From: an uncultured Bacteroidales bacterium | GTDB taxonomy: Bacteria > Bacteroidota > Bacteroidia > Bacteroidales > UBA932 | NCBI GenBank assembly: GCA_900544815.1 | Contig: UQWT01000038.1 | Location: 1 to 20,036 of the forward strand | Length of the DNA: 20,036 nt | Direction of reading: 5' to 3' | Shown here: in pieces, positions 1-7,699 of the stretch | Layout: each line of letters starts with the position of its first letter | Numbering within the stretch: the stretch's first letter is position 1 | Made by a program: the position numbers and the translations under genes | The notes under the pieces: model-generated | What the model saw: the letters and a program-made list of their open reading frames with translations, nothing else | What the model was told of the DNA's origin: nothing | Databases searched by the model: none

Positions 1-87
1 CAAATAAAAGGAACGACTTAGCCGTTTCAAGCTGATTGAAGGCTTAAGCAGTTGATTGGGACGGAGAGAGAAACTGTTTTTAATATA

Positions 88-160
88 TTGCTTTAAAACT
101 ATAAGCTGATAAACTGACTATAAACAATAAACTTATTTAGCTAAAGCCAAAGCTAAAGCA
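88..160. repeat. Partial copy of an intergenic repeat ending in GCYAAA hexamers
   Basis: Positions 88-102 (TTGCTTTAAAACTAT) match 9735-9749 exactly. Positions 140-156 (GCTAAAGCCAAAGCTAA) match 9801-9817 exactly. Between them both copies carry similar A+T-rich sequence built on AAACT and ATAAAC words. The end reads as hexamers GCTAAA, GCCAAA, GCTAAA. Only the right half of the longer element at 9617-9845 is present. It lies just upstream of the DUF58 gene. In 1-187 I see no good TAnnTTTG promoter and no other gene. Confidence 0.75.
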
Positions 161-187
161 AATTTGTCGGGAAGATTATTATAAAAA

Positions 188-1078
188 ATGGAGAACGATT
201 TATTAAAAAAAGTTAGGAAGATTGAGATTAAGACCAAATCTCTGTCACATCAGGTATTCGCAGGTGAATACCACTCGGCGTTCAAGGGGCGCGGTATGGC
301 ATTCAGCGAGGTGCGCGAATACCAGTTTGGAGATGATGTGAGAAATATGGACTGGAACGTTACGGCCCGCTTGCGCTCACCATATATAAAGGTGTTTGAG
401 GAGGAGAGAGAGATGACCGTTGTCCTGTTAGTGGATATAAGTTCTTCCGGGATTTTTGGTACAGACACTCAGACAAAAAGGGAGCTGATAGCAGAGGTGG
501 CGGCAGTGCTTTCGTTTTCGGCCTCCATCAACAATGATAAGGTTGGTGCGCTCTTCTTTAGCTCAAAGGTTGAGAAATTCATACCTCCAAAGAAGGGTAG
601 GAGTCACCTTTTAAGGATAATAAGGGAGCTTATTGAGATTAAGCCTCAAAATGATGGAACCGATATATCGGAAGCGCTAAGGTTTCTTACCAATGCAATA
701 AAACGTAAGTGCACGGCATTTCTGTTGTCAGACTTGTTGGATGTGGGTGGTGATAGCTGTGCTCCTAATTATGAGGATGCTCTAAAAGTTGCTATAAACA
801 GGCACGATATATCTGTTGTGAATATCTATGATCCAAGGGAGAGAGAGCTTCCAAATATTGGGCTTGTAAAGGTTAAAGATGCGGAGACAGGCTGTGAAAG
901 GTGGGTTGATACGTCAAGTGCAAAGGTGAGGAGATCATACGCTGAGTGGAACAGAAAGGCTTTTGACTCTGCAAAGAACGTATTCAACAAATACAATATA
1001 GATGCGGTTTCAATAGGAACCAATCAGGACTATGTTAAAGGGTTGTTGACCCTTTTTAATAAAAGGAGGGCAATGTAA
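188..1078 (+). CDS. DUF58 domain protein of the Bat operon
   Basis: A 296-residue protein of the DUF58 family, which has a vWA-like fold and usually sits between a MoxR AAA ATPase and the Bat proteins. Seen: the N-terminal family signature with GRGM near residue 35 and FGDDVRNMDWNVTAR near residue 47, and a MIDAS-type motif D83-x-S85-x-S87 (DISSS) after a hydrophobic strand. There is no signal peptide or membrane segment, so it is probably cytoplasmic. The ATG at 188 follows an A-rich stretch, as is usual in Bacteroidota. Five bases separate it from the next gene. Its role is inferred from the family: it probably works with MoxR and the Bat proteins in envelope stress tolerance or protein maturation. 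moxR is not visible in the 187 bases upstream. Confidence 0.93.
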   Translation: MENDLLKKVRKIEIKTKSLSHQVFAGEYHSAFKGRGMAFSEVREYQFGDDVRNMDWNVTARLRSPYIKVFEEEREMTVVLLVDISSSGIFGTDTQTKRELIAEVAAVLSFSASINNDKVGALFFSSKVEKFIPPKKGRSHLLRIIRELIEIKPQNDGTDISEALRFLTNAIKRKCTAFLLSDLLDVGGDSCAPNYEDALKVAINRHDISVVNIYDPRERELPNIGLVKVKDAETGCERWVDTSSAKVRRSYAEWNRKAFDSAKNVFNKYNIDAVSIGTNQDYVKGLLTLFNKRRAM

Positions 1079-1083
1079 TTGAA

Positions 1084-2142
1084 ATGTCTATGAATAAGAT
1101 ATTAAACAATGTTATTGTGCGCTTGGGAGTTTTGGCTGCTCTTGTTGTCGTCTTCTCTTTTAGCACCCATGCCGGGCAGAGACAGACGGATGTAAAGATA
1201 AGCCGAGACTCGATACTTATTGGCGAGAGGGTTGTAATAAGTACAAAACTGTCTGTTCCCGACGGAACGCAGCTTATGGCGGTACCATATGCCAATACCC
1301 TCTTGGCAGCAGATACGGTTGAGAGGGTGGGAGCAGACACAGCATTGCAGAGGCTTTCGTCCATAGAGGTGCTTAAAGAGCTTGCCTTAGACACAGTATC
1401 GTTTAAGAAAGGGATAAGGGAGATAGAAGCCAAAGCAATGGTAACATCCTTTGATACAGGTAATTTTAAACTTCCGTTACCTCAGATACTTACCGCAGGG
1501 GCCCCGCTCTCTGATAAGATATCGTTTCAAGACAAATTGCTTACGGTTTCAACGGTTCAGATAGATACTACAGGTTTTGTAATGTCCGATATAAAAGGAC
1601 AGATAGAGTATCCTCTTACCTTTAAGGAGGTTCTCCCATGGGTTCTGCTGGTACTGGCGATTCTTGTGTTGGCATATATTATTTACAGATATATAAAGTA
1701 TAGAAAAGAGAACAGAGGTTTCTTTGGCAAACCTAAAGCAGTTGATCCCCCTCATATTGTGGCTCTGCGTGAATTGGAGAAGATCCGTAACGAAAAATTA
1801 TGGCAATCCGGCAAAGAAAAACTATTCTATACGGGAATTACAGATACACTTAGAGAGTATATAGAACATAGATTTGGGCTTACTGCAAAGGAGAAGACCT
1901 CTTCTGAGATATTAGAGGAGTTGAAGACGGTGGAATTGGACAGCAAGTCTTACGAGGAGCTGAGCAAGCTGTTTTCTGTTTCGGATCTTGTGAAATTTGC
2001 AAAATATTCACCTACAATAGGTGAAAATGAGGAGGCTGTTCCTGTTGCCGTAAGATTTGTAAATTCAACGTTTATGGCTCAAATGGCAGAGGAGACAGAT
2101 AAATCTGATGATGTAAAATCTGTTGATGTTAAGAATGAATAG
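1084..2142 (+). CDS. Membrane-anchored Bat operon protein (BatD-like/DUF4381-like)
   Basis: A 352-residue protein in the slot that, in Bacteroidota Bat operons, lies between the DUF58 gene and batA. A hydrophobic signal segment spans about residues 12-30. It is followed by a beta-rich, probably periplasmic region with ISRDSILIGERV near residue 39. A single strong transmembrane helix spans about 185-205, followed by basic residues (YRYIKYRKENR). The cytoplasmic tail contains a TLREYIEHRFGL block, then SSEILEEL and KFAKYSP. This order resembles the C-terminal tail of BatD in the same operon (HKAIVGYVADKL, then CEMARYSG), so the two tails are probably related. Start: ATG 1084, with an alternative ATG at 1090. 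The gap to batA is 2 bases. The molecular function is unknown. Confidence 0.9.
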   Translation: MSMNKILNNVIVRLGVLAALVVVFSFSTHAGQRQTDVKISRDSILIGERVVISTKLSVPDGTQLMAVPYANTLLAADTVERVGADTALQRLSSIEVLKELALDTVSFKKGIREIEAKAMVTSFDTGNFKLPLPQILTAGAPLSDKISFQDKLLTVSTVQIDTTGFVMSDIKGQIEYPLTFKEVLPWVLLVLAILVLAYIIYRYIKYRKENRGFFGKPKAVDPPHIVALRELEKIRNEKLWQSGKEKLFYTGITDTLREYIEHRFGLTAKEKTSSEILEELKTVELDSKSYEELSKLFSVSDLVKFAKYSPTIGENEEAVPVAVRFVNSTFMAQMAEETDKSDDVKSVDVKNE

Positions 2143-2144
2143 TT

Positions 2145-3134
2145 ATGTTTTTTGAATATCCAAAAATATTGTGGCTTCTTTTATTGCTGATTCTGGTTAT
2201 CGCTCTGTACATATTCAGGCAGATAAAGGGTCATTCTCCATCTTTGACGGTATCCTCTCTTTCTCAGTGGAGTGCTCCCGGAGGAGGAATGGCCAAGGCA
2301 TTGAGGCACTTTCCTTTTATATTTAGAGTAATAGCACTCTCTGCAATAATCATTGCAATAGCGAGACCGCGCAGTTCATCCTCTTTTGAAAAGGTTGATA
2401 CGGAGGGGATAGATATAGTTCTGGCGATGGATGTTTCAACAAGTATGTTGGCTAGAGATTTTAATCCTAACAGAATTGGGGCGGCCAAGGATATAGCAAT
2501 ACAGTTTATTGCAGAAAGGCCATCGGACAGAATAGGTGTTGTGGTATTTGCAGGAGAAAGTTATACCCAGGTACCTCTTACAACAGACAGACCAACTCTT
2601 ATCAATATGCTCAAAGAGGTAGAATGCGGTGTGGTTGATGATGGTACAGCTATAGGTAACGGACTTGCAACTGCAGTTGCAAGATTAAAGGATTCAGACG
2701 CTAAAAGCCGTGTTGTCATATTACTTACAGATGGAGTAAACAACTGTGGCGAAATCTCTCCGCAAATGGCGGCTGAGATAGCAAAAACATACGGGATAAG
2801 GGTGTATACCATAGGTGTTGGCGCAGAGGGGACGGCACCTTATCCGGTTATGACTCCGTTTGGAGTGAGCGTGCAGCAGGTTGAGGTCCAAATAGACGAA
2901 GCTTTGTTAAAGGATATAGCAGATGCTACCGGTGGAAAATATTTTAGGGCAACAGACAATACCAAACTTCTTGAGATATATGGCGAAATAAACAAGATGG
3001 AGAAGAACAAGACATTGGTAGACTCTTTTGCTGTTTATAAAGAGCTGTTTTTCTATTTTGCATATATTGCTTTGGCAGCCTTGGTATTGGAGCTGTTATG
3101 CAGATTTACAATAAGCAGAAAAATTCCATATTAA
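2145..3134 (+). CDS. batA: BatA, vWA domain membrane protein
   Basis: A 329-residue aerotolerance-operon protein of the BatA/BatB family, usually about 330 residues. Two hydrophobic segments lie at the N terminus (about residues 7-25 and 56-73). The second ends in the family signature IARPRSS. A von Willebrand factor A domain follows, with a complete MIDAS DxSxS (D96, S98, S100), a DRIGVVVFAGESY strand and TTDRPTL. A C-terminal membrane helix lies near residues 300-320. Such domains bind a divalent metal and mediate protein-protein contacts. BatA is thought to form a membrane complex with BatB and the TPR proteins BatC and BatE. Arginine is coded by AGA/AGG in 14 of 16 cases by hand count, the native bias here. 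The stop lies 19 bases before batB. Confidence 0.95.
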   Translation: MFFEYPKILWLLLLLILVIALYIFRQIKGHSPSLTVSSLSQWSAPGGGMAKALRHFPFIFRVIALSAIIIAIARPRSSSSFEKVDTEGIDIVLAMDVSTSMLARDFNPNRIGAAKDIAIQFIAERPSDRIGVVVFAGESYTQVPLTTDRPTLINMLKEVECGVVDDGTAIGNGLATAVARLKDSDAKSRVVILLTDGVNNCGEISPQMAAEIAKTYGIRVYTIGVGAEGTAPYPVMTPFGVSVQQVEVQIDEALLKDIADATGGKYFRATDNTKLLEIYGEINKMEKNKTLVDSFAVYKELFFYFAYIALAALVLELLCRFTISRKIPY

Positions 3135-3153
3135 TAGTTTGATATAATACGTT

Positions 3154-5019
3154 ATGATATATTTTGCAAGTGCGCGATTCCTGTTCCTTATACTTCTTAT
3201 CCCTTTTTTCTTTTTGGGATTTTGGTTGTATAGGAGGATGATGAAGAAAAAAGTTTCAAAGTTTGGCAACTTTGAGATGGTTGACAAGCTAATGCCATTG
3301 AGATCTAAATGGAAAGGATGGGTGAGAGTAATTTTCTTCTCCATAGCATGGCTGTTCTTTGTAATAGGTTTGTCGAGACCTCAGATAGGGGTAAGACTTA
3401 AGGAAAATCAGAGCAAAGGTGCGGAAATAATGATTGCTTTGGATGTTTCAAATTCTATGTTGGCACATGACTATACTCCTAACAGATTGGAACGTGCAAA
3501 ATTGGCTATATCGAGATTGGTAGACAAACTTCAGGGAGACAGAATAGGTTTGGTTGTCTTTGCCGGGCAGGCATTTGTACAATTGCCTATTACAACAGAT
3601 TATGTATCTGCAAAGTTTTTCCTAAAGTCTATAAGTACAGAGTCTGTTCCTGTGCAGGGAACGGCATTGGGCGAAGCTATAAACACATGTATACGAAGTT
3701 TCAGTAACGAGGGGCAGCAGGGAAGCAACAATAAGGCTATTATACTTATAACCGATGGTGAAAACCACGAAGATGATCCTGTGCAGGCTGCAAAGGATGC
3801 TGCCGAGTTTGGAATAAAGGTTTATACAATTGGTGTTGGTTCTCCGGATGGCAAACCTATCCCTGTAGGTTCAAATGGGGAGTTGTTAAAAGACAGGGAT
3901 GGTAATATTGTTGTTACCAAATTGGATGAAAATACCCTTGGAGATATTGCATTGGCCGGTAACGGTGCGTATGTGAGGGCCGGAACATCTGAGTTTGGCT
4001 TGAATCCTATAATTAAGGAGCTTAGGCAATTGGATGAGCAGAAATTTACATCTGTGGTTTTTGAAGAGTATGACGAGCAGTATATGTATTTCTTTGCAAT
4101 AGCATTTATATTCTTTATTATGGAGTTTTTAGTTGGAAGCAAAAGAATAAACAGAAAATTTTTTGCAGTTGTTGTCGTTATGTTTTTGGGTACGGTATCT
4201 CTCTCTGCCCAGAATGTTGTAACACAGCGAATAGATAAAAAAGAGGTTAGAAAAGGGAATAATCTTTTCAAAAAAGACAACTTTAAAGAGGCTGATGTTG
4301 AGTATAGAAAGGGGCTTGTGCTGGATTCTACATCTCTGGTCTCAAAATATAACTTGGGCAATACCCTGTACAGGTTGGGCGATTTTGCAGGAGCCGAGAA
4401 GCTGTACTTGGATATGGCAGACAGCATTGCCAAATACACCCCGCAAATTCCTTGGGATACAGAGAAAGGTTCTGTCTCTACGGATGTATCCAACTATTAT
4501 CACAACTTGGGGAACAGCTATCTTCAACAGAAAAAATATCAAGAGGCGGTTGAGGCGTATAAAAATTCTTTACTGAGGAATCCGTCTGATTCGGAAACCA
4601 GACGTAACTATGCGTATGCTAAAAAGAAGTTAGAGGACCGGCAGAATAATCAAGATCAAAACCAAGATAAGAATCAAGATCAAAACCAGGACCAAAACCA
4701 GAACCAAGATCAAAAAAAGGATAAAGACCAACAGAATAAAGATCAGCAAGATAAGGACAAGGAGCAAAACAAGGATAACAAAGAGCAGGACAAGAACAAG
4801 GATAACAATAAAGATAATAAACAAGACAAGAACAAGGATAATGGGGATAAGAACAATCCTCAGAACGGACAACAACAACCGCAGGATGCCAAGATAACTC
4901 CTCAGACAGCAGAGCAGATGCTTCAAGCTATTCAGGATAAGGAGAATGCGACAAAACAGAAGGTAGATAAGGAAAAGGCAAAGGCTCTTAAGAGCAGACA
5001 ACGTGAAAAAAACTGGTAA
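3154..5019 (+). CDS. BatB-BatC fusion: vWA membrane protein plus TPR protein
   Basis: A 621-residue protein joining two normally separate Bat proteins. Residues 1-329 are BatB: two N-terminal membrane segments, the signature GLSRPQIG, a vWA domain with MIDAS D97, S99, S101, DRIGLVVFAGQAF, and a C-terminal membrane helix near 310-325. Residues 333-353 (NRKFFAVVVVMFLGTVSLSAQ) look like a signal peptide, as expected at the start of a free BatC. TPR-like units follow at about 363-400 and 445-492, then a tail of Asn, Gln, Asp and Lys (about 496-575) typical of BatC. The reading frame is open throughout. The codon where BatC would start is ATA at 4147, one base from ATG. Batch-wide role: BatA/BatB/BatC complex at the inner membrane. 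The fusion might be real or reflect a single base change. Confidence 0.92.
   Translation: MIYFASARFLFLILLIPFFFLGFWLYRRMMKKKVSKFGNFEMVDKLMPLRSKWKGWVRVIFFSIAWLFFVIGLSRPQIGVRLKENQSKGAEIMIALDVSNSMLAHDYTPNRLERAKLAISRLVDKLQGDRIGLVVFAGQAFVQLPITTDYVSAKFFLKSISTESVPVQGTALGEAINTCIRSFSNEGQQGSNNKAIILITDGENHEDDPVQAAKDAAEFGIKVYTIGVGSPDGKPIPVGSNGELLKDRDGNIVVTKLDENTLGDIALAGNGAYVRAGTSEFGLNPIIKELRQLDEQKFTSVVFEEYDEQYMYFFAIAFIFFIMEFLVGSKRINRKFFAVVVVMFLGTVSLSAQNVVTQRIDKKEVRKGNNLFKKDNFKEADVEYRKGLVLDSTSLVSKYNLGNTLYRLGDFAGAEKLYLDMADSIAKYTPQIPWDTEKGSVSTDVSNYYHNLGNSYLQQKKYQEAVEAYKNSLLRNPSDSETRRNYAYAKKKLEDRQNNQDQNQDKNQDQNQDQNQNQDQKKDKDQQNKDQQDKDKEQNKDNKEQDKNKDNNKDNKQDKNKDNGDKNNPQNGQQQPQDAKITPQTAEQMLQAIQDKENATKQKVDKEKAKALKSRQREKNW
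4642..4857 (+). repeat. Low-complexity Gln/Asn/Asp/Lys coding repeat in BatC tail
   Basis: About 210 bases of degenerate short repeats built from CAAGAT, CAAAAC, AAGGAT and AACAAG words. They encode a hydrophilic Q/N/D/K tail at about residues 496-568. The tract is strongly purine-rich on the plus strand. Tails of this kind are common in BatC proteins. The repetition could allow length changes by slippage. Confidence 0.85.
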
Positions 5020-5025
5020 AATGAT

Positions 5026-5033
5026 TAAATTTG
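5026..5033 (+). promoter_or_regulatory. Possible internal -7 element ahead of batD
   Basis: TAAATTTG matches the Bacteroidota -7 consensus TAnnTTTG and lies in the largest gap inside the operon. It sits in a 13-base stretch (ATTAAATTTGCGG) that occurs identically at the candidate rplU promoter (16259-16271). No TTG is seen at the right distance upstream, so an internal promoter is only a suggestion. Confidence 0.3.
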
Positions 5034-5051
5034 CGGTTGCTTTTTAGTAAA

Positions 5052-5057
5052 AGGAGG
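5052..5057 (+). promoter_or_regulatory. Full Shine-Dalgarno site of batD
   Basis: AGGAGG stands 4 bases before the batD ATG at 5062. A complete Shine-Dalgarno sequence is unusual in Bacteroidota, where most starts rely on A-rich leaders. It confirms the batD start and may raise BatD output relative to the genes before it. Confidence 0.7.
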
Positions 5058-5061
5058 ATTT

Positions 5062-6900
5062 ATGCGGTTTAGATTTTATATACTATATTTTATTTTTACA
5101 GTAATAGGCTACGCAGGTGCAGCGCAGAACAGTTTTACGGTTGAGGCACCAAATGTTGTTGGCAGTAGCGAGGCTTTTAGAGTTGTATATACAGCAGACG
5201 GGGATGTTGAGACTTTTACTCCGCCGGCGTTTTCCGGAGCGGACGTATTGTTGGGGCCTACCCAATCCAGAATGCAAAGCATGCAGATTATAAACGGCAA
5301 AAGATCACAATCATTGGAGATAAGCTATACGTATGTAATAAGGCCTAATAATAACAAGTTAATCTCCATATCACAGGCTTCTGCCAAGATAGGTGGGAAA
5401 AACTACACCGCTAGAGCTCTAAGCATAGAAGTTGTTGAGGGAGATCAGAGTGGCACGGCAGCTCGCGGACAGCAGGATCAGCAGGCAGATGAGGTGCAAA
5501 CTTCAAAAAACGAAGCTCAGAGTTCATCCTCCGGCAATGAAGATATTATTTTAAAGCTTAATGTAAGTAAAACAAAAGTTGTTAAGGGTGAACCTATTGT
5601 TGCTACACTTAAGTTGTATACAAACAGTCAGATAGTAGGCTTTGAAGATATAAAGTTTCCGGTATTCAACGGATTTTGGAGCCAGGAAACTGAGTCACCT
5701 CAGAATCTTAACTTTGTACGTGAGAGACTTGGTAACAAAATTTATTCTACTGCTGTTCTAAGGAAGTATATATTATTGCCTCAACAAACGGGAACAATTA
5801 CCATAGAACCCGCAGATTTGGTTGCGCAAATTCAGGTAAGGGTGAATTCCGGAAGAAGAGGAGGTTTCTTTGATGACTTTTTTGATGATTACCAGACAAT
5901 AAGAAGGAGAATATCCACCTCTCCTGTAAAGATAGAGGTTGCGTCTCTACCATCAGGAGCTCCTGCATCATTCGGAGGAGCTGTAGGGGATTTCTCAATG
6001 AACGTAAAATTCAGCAGAGACAGTATAAAATCAAATGAGGCAGCTTCGTTGATAATTGATATAGATGGAACAGGAAACCTTAATCTTATAGAGGCTCCTA
6101 AATATGATTTTCCGGCTGATTTTGAGGTATATGATGTAAGGTCAAACAATAATTTGAGCAATACGGCCGGCGGTTTGCGTGGAAAGAAGAGTTTTGAGTA
6201 TCCATTTATACCAAGGGCTGTTGGACGCTACGTATTGCCGCCTATAGATTTTACCTATTATGATCTAAAGAACAGGAAATATGTTACAATCTCATCCGAT
6301 TCGTTGAGAATAGATGTTGGTAAAGGTGATAACATAGCCGGTGGAATAATGGCTCAAGGTATCACAAAACAGGAGGTTGCAAGCCTTAGAGATGACATAC
6401 GATATATATCAGCGGGCGCACCTATGTTGCGTAAAGGCGGAGAATTTTTCATCTTTTCACCGCTTTACTTTGTATTTGTGGTATTGTTGATTGCATTTGC
6501 TGCACTCGGTTGGTTTATGCTAAAGAGGCATTACGCCTTAAGAAAAGATGTTAGGCGTGCAAGAAGTAAAAAGGCTAACAAGATAGCTGTAAAGAGACTT
6601 AACATAGCATCGGGATATTTGAAACAGAATCTTTCCGTACCATTTTACGAAGAGCTGCATAAGGCCATTGTAGGATATGTGGCGGACAAATTGTCAATTC
6701 CGTTTGCAGATTTGGATAAAGATAATATATCAGAAAAACTAAGGGATAAAGGTGCTGCTGCAGAGGATGTTGAAATGTTGGTGGGTATTCTGGACGAGTG
6801 TGAGATGGCTCGCTATTCCGGCAGCAATGTAGAGGGAAGTATGGGTGTCTTGTATGAAAAATCGCTTGCGTTGCTCTCTAAATTGGAGGATATTTTATAG
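5062..6900 (+). CDS. batD: BatD, oxygen tolerance protein
   Basis: A 612-residue protein of the BatD family, about the usual length. A signal peptide covers about residues 1-21 (cleavage near YAGAAQ). Beta-sandwich repeats follow: FTVEAPNVVGSSEAFRVVY at the start, then LKLNVSKTKVVKGEPIVATL near 168. A conserved aromatic/acidic patch lies near 263-281 (GGFFDDFFDDYQTIRRR). A membrane helix spans about 466-488, and a cytoplasmic helical tail follows with HKAIVGYVADKL and CEMARYSG. The long N-terminal part should lie in the periplasm. The start is fixed by the AGGAGG site. It ends 1 base before batE. The role is inferred: a periplasmic partner of the BatA/B complex, with no enzymatic motif seen. 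Confidence 0.95.
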   Translation: MRFRFYILYFIFTVIGYAGAAQNSFTVEAPNVVGSSEAFRVVYTADGDVETFTPPAFSGADVLLGPTQSRMQSMQIINGKRSQSLEISYTYVIRPNNNKLISISQASAKIGGKNYTARALSIEVVEGDQSGTAARGQQDQQADEVQTSKNEAQSSSSGNEDIILKLNVSKTKVVKGEPIVATLKLYTNSQIVGFEDIKFPVFNGFWSQETESPQNLNFVRERLGNKIYSTAVLRKYILLPQQTGTITIEPADLVAQIQVRVNSGRRGGFFDDFFDDYQTIRRRISTSPVKIEVASLPSGAPASFGGAVGDFSMNVKFSRDSIKSNEAASLIIDIDGTGNLNLIEAPKYDFPADFEVYDVRSNNNLSNTAGGLRGKKSFEYPFIPRAVGRYVLPPIDFTYYDLKNRKYVTISSDSLRIDVGKGDNIAGGIMAQGITKQEVASLRDDIRYISAGAPMLRKGGEFFIFSPLYFVFVVLLIAFAALGWFMLKRHYALRKDVRRARSKKANKIAVKRLNIASGYLKQNLSVPFYEELHKAIVGYVADKLSIPFADLDKDNISEKLRDKGAAAEDVEMLVGILDECEMARYSGSNVEGSMGVLYEKSLALLSKLEDIL

Positions 6901-6901
6901 T

Positions 6902-7693
6902 ATGAACTGTGTAAAGTGTTTTGTAATGAGAAGTGCGTTTAAAATATTGTTTTTACTGTTTGCATCTATCGTTGTCTGTTCTGCAAAGGTCTCTGCAGAT
7001 ACAGATTCGTTGTGGATTAAGGCCAATGATGCATATTCGATGTCTGAGTTCAACAAAGCAATGGAGCTCTACGGTAAAATAGAATCTCAAGGTTTGGAAT
7101 CATGGAAGTTGTATTATAATATGGGCAATGCCTGCTTTAAGACAGGAAACATAGGTAAGGCCATACTATATTATGAAAAGGCGCTAAAATTGAATCCGGC
7201 TGAAGATGATATAGTAAATAATTTAGAGCTGGCAAGATTGCAGACGGTAGATAAGATAACCCCCGTGCCGGAATTTGTAATGTCTACATTTATAAAGAGG
7301 TTACAGAATCTTTTAAGTTCCGATACATGGACTTGGTTCTCTATTGTGATGCTTGCTGTTGTGTTTGCCATGCTCCTGTGCTATAGGTTTGCAACACAAG
7401 GCCGGGCTAAGAAGCTATCTTTTGCATTTTCGATAGTGGCGGCGTTGATGTTCATTCTTTCGCTTGTTTTTGCAATTAATTTAAGAAACAGAGCATTGAG
7501 TTATGATTATGGCATAATTACGCAGCCTATGTGTAATGTAAAGAGTGCACCTAATAATGGAGGTGGCAATCTGTTTGTCTTGCATGAAGGAACCAAAGTT
7601 GAGATTCTGGAGCAGGTGGGAGGTTGGAGCAAGATAGAGATTGCAGACGGGCGTCAAGGTTGGACCGAACAGAGGGACTATACTATCATTTAA
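6902..7693 (+). CDS. batE: BatE, TPR and SH3-like membrane protein
   Basis: A 263-residue BatE-like protein. A signal or anchor segment spans about residues 9-32. A TPR region follows with NDAYSMSEFNKAMELYGKI and NMGNACFKTGNIGKAILYYE, then KALKLNPAEDD. Two membrane helices lie in the middle (around WFSIVMLAVVFAMLLCYRF and FSIVAALMFILSLVFAINL). A C-terminal bacterial SH3-like domain carries GTKVEILEQVGGWSKIEI. I chose ATG 6902, one base after the batD stop, with GGAGG at 6885-6889. An ATG at 6926 would give a cleaner signal peptide. A longer in-frame start at 6845, inside batD, is unlikely because its extra residues are not signal-like. The TPRs suggest an adaptor role in the Bat complex. Confidence 0.9.
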   Translation: MNCVKCFVMRSAFKILFLLFASIVVCSAKVSADTDSLWIKANDAYSMSEFNKAMELYGKIESQGLESWKLYYNMGNACFKTGNIGKAILYYEKALKLNPAEDDIVNNLELARLQTVDKITPVPEFVMSTFIKRLQNLLSSDTWTWFSIVMLAVVFAMLLCYRFATQGRAKKLSFAFSIVAALMFILSLVFAINLRNRALSYDYGIITQPMCNVKSAPNNGGGNLFVLHEGTKVEILEQVGGWSKIEIADGRQGWTEQRDYTII

Positions 7694-7699
7694 CATATC

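Noticed and set aside
3822..4493. Long minus-strand open frame of 223 codons opposite batB-batC
   Set aside because: The plus strand here encodes clear vWA and TPR sequence. The minus frame shows no recognisable domain and is Ser/Thr/Asn-rich as expected for a shadow.
4630..5001. Minus-strand open frame of 123 codons rich in Leu/Ile/Val
   Set aside because: It is the mirror of the Gln/Asn/Asp/Lys repeat tract of BatC; the composition comes from the repeat, and no start signal or context supports it.
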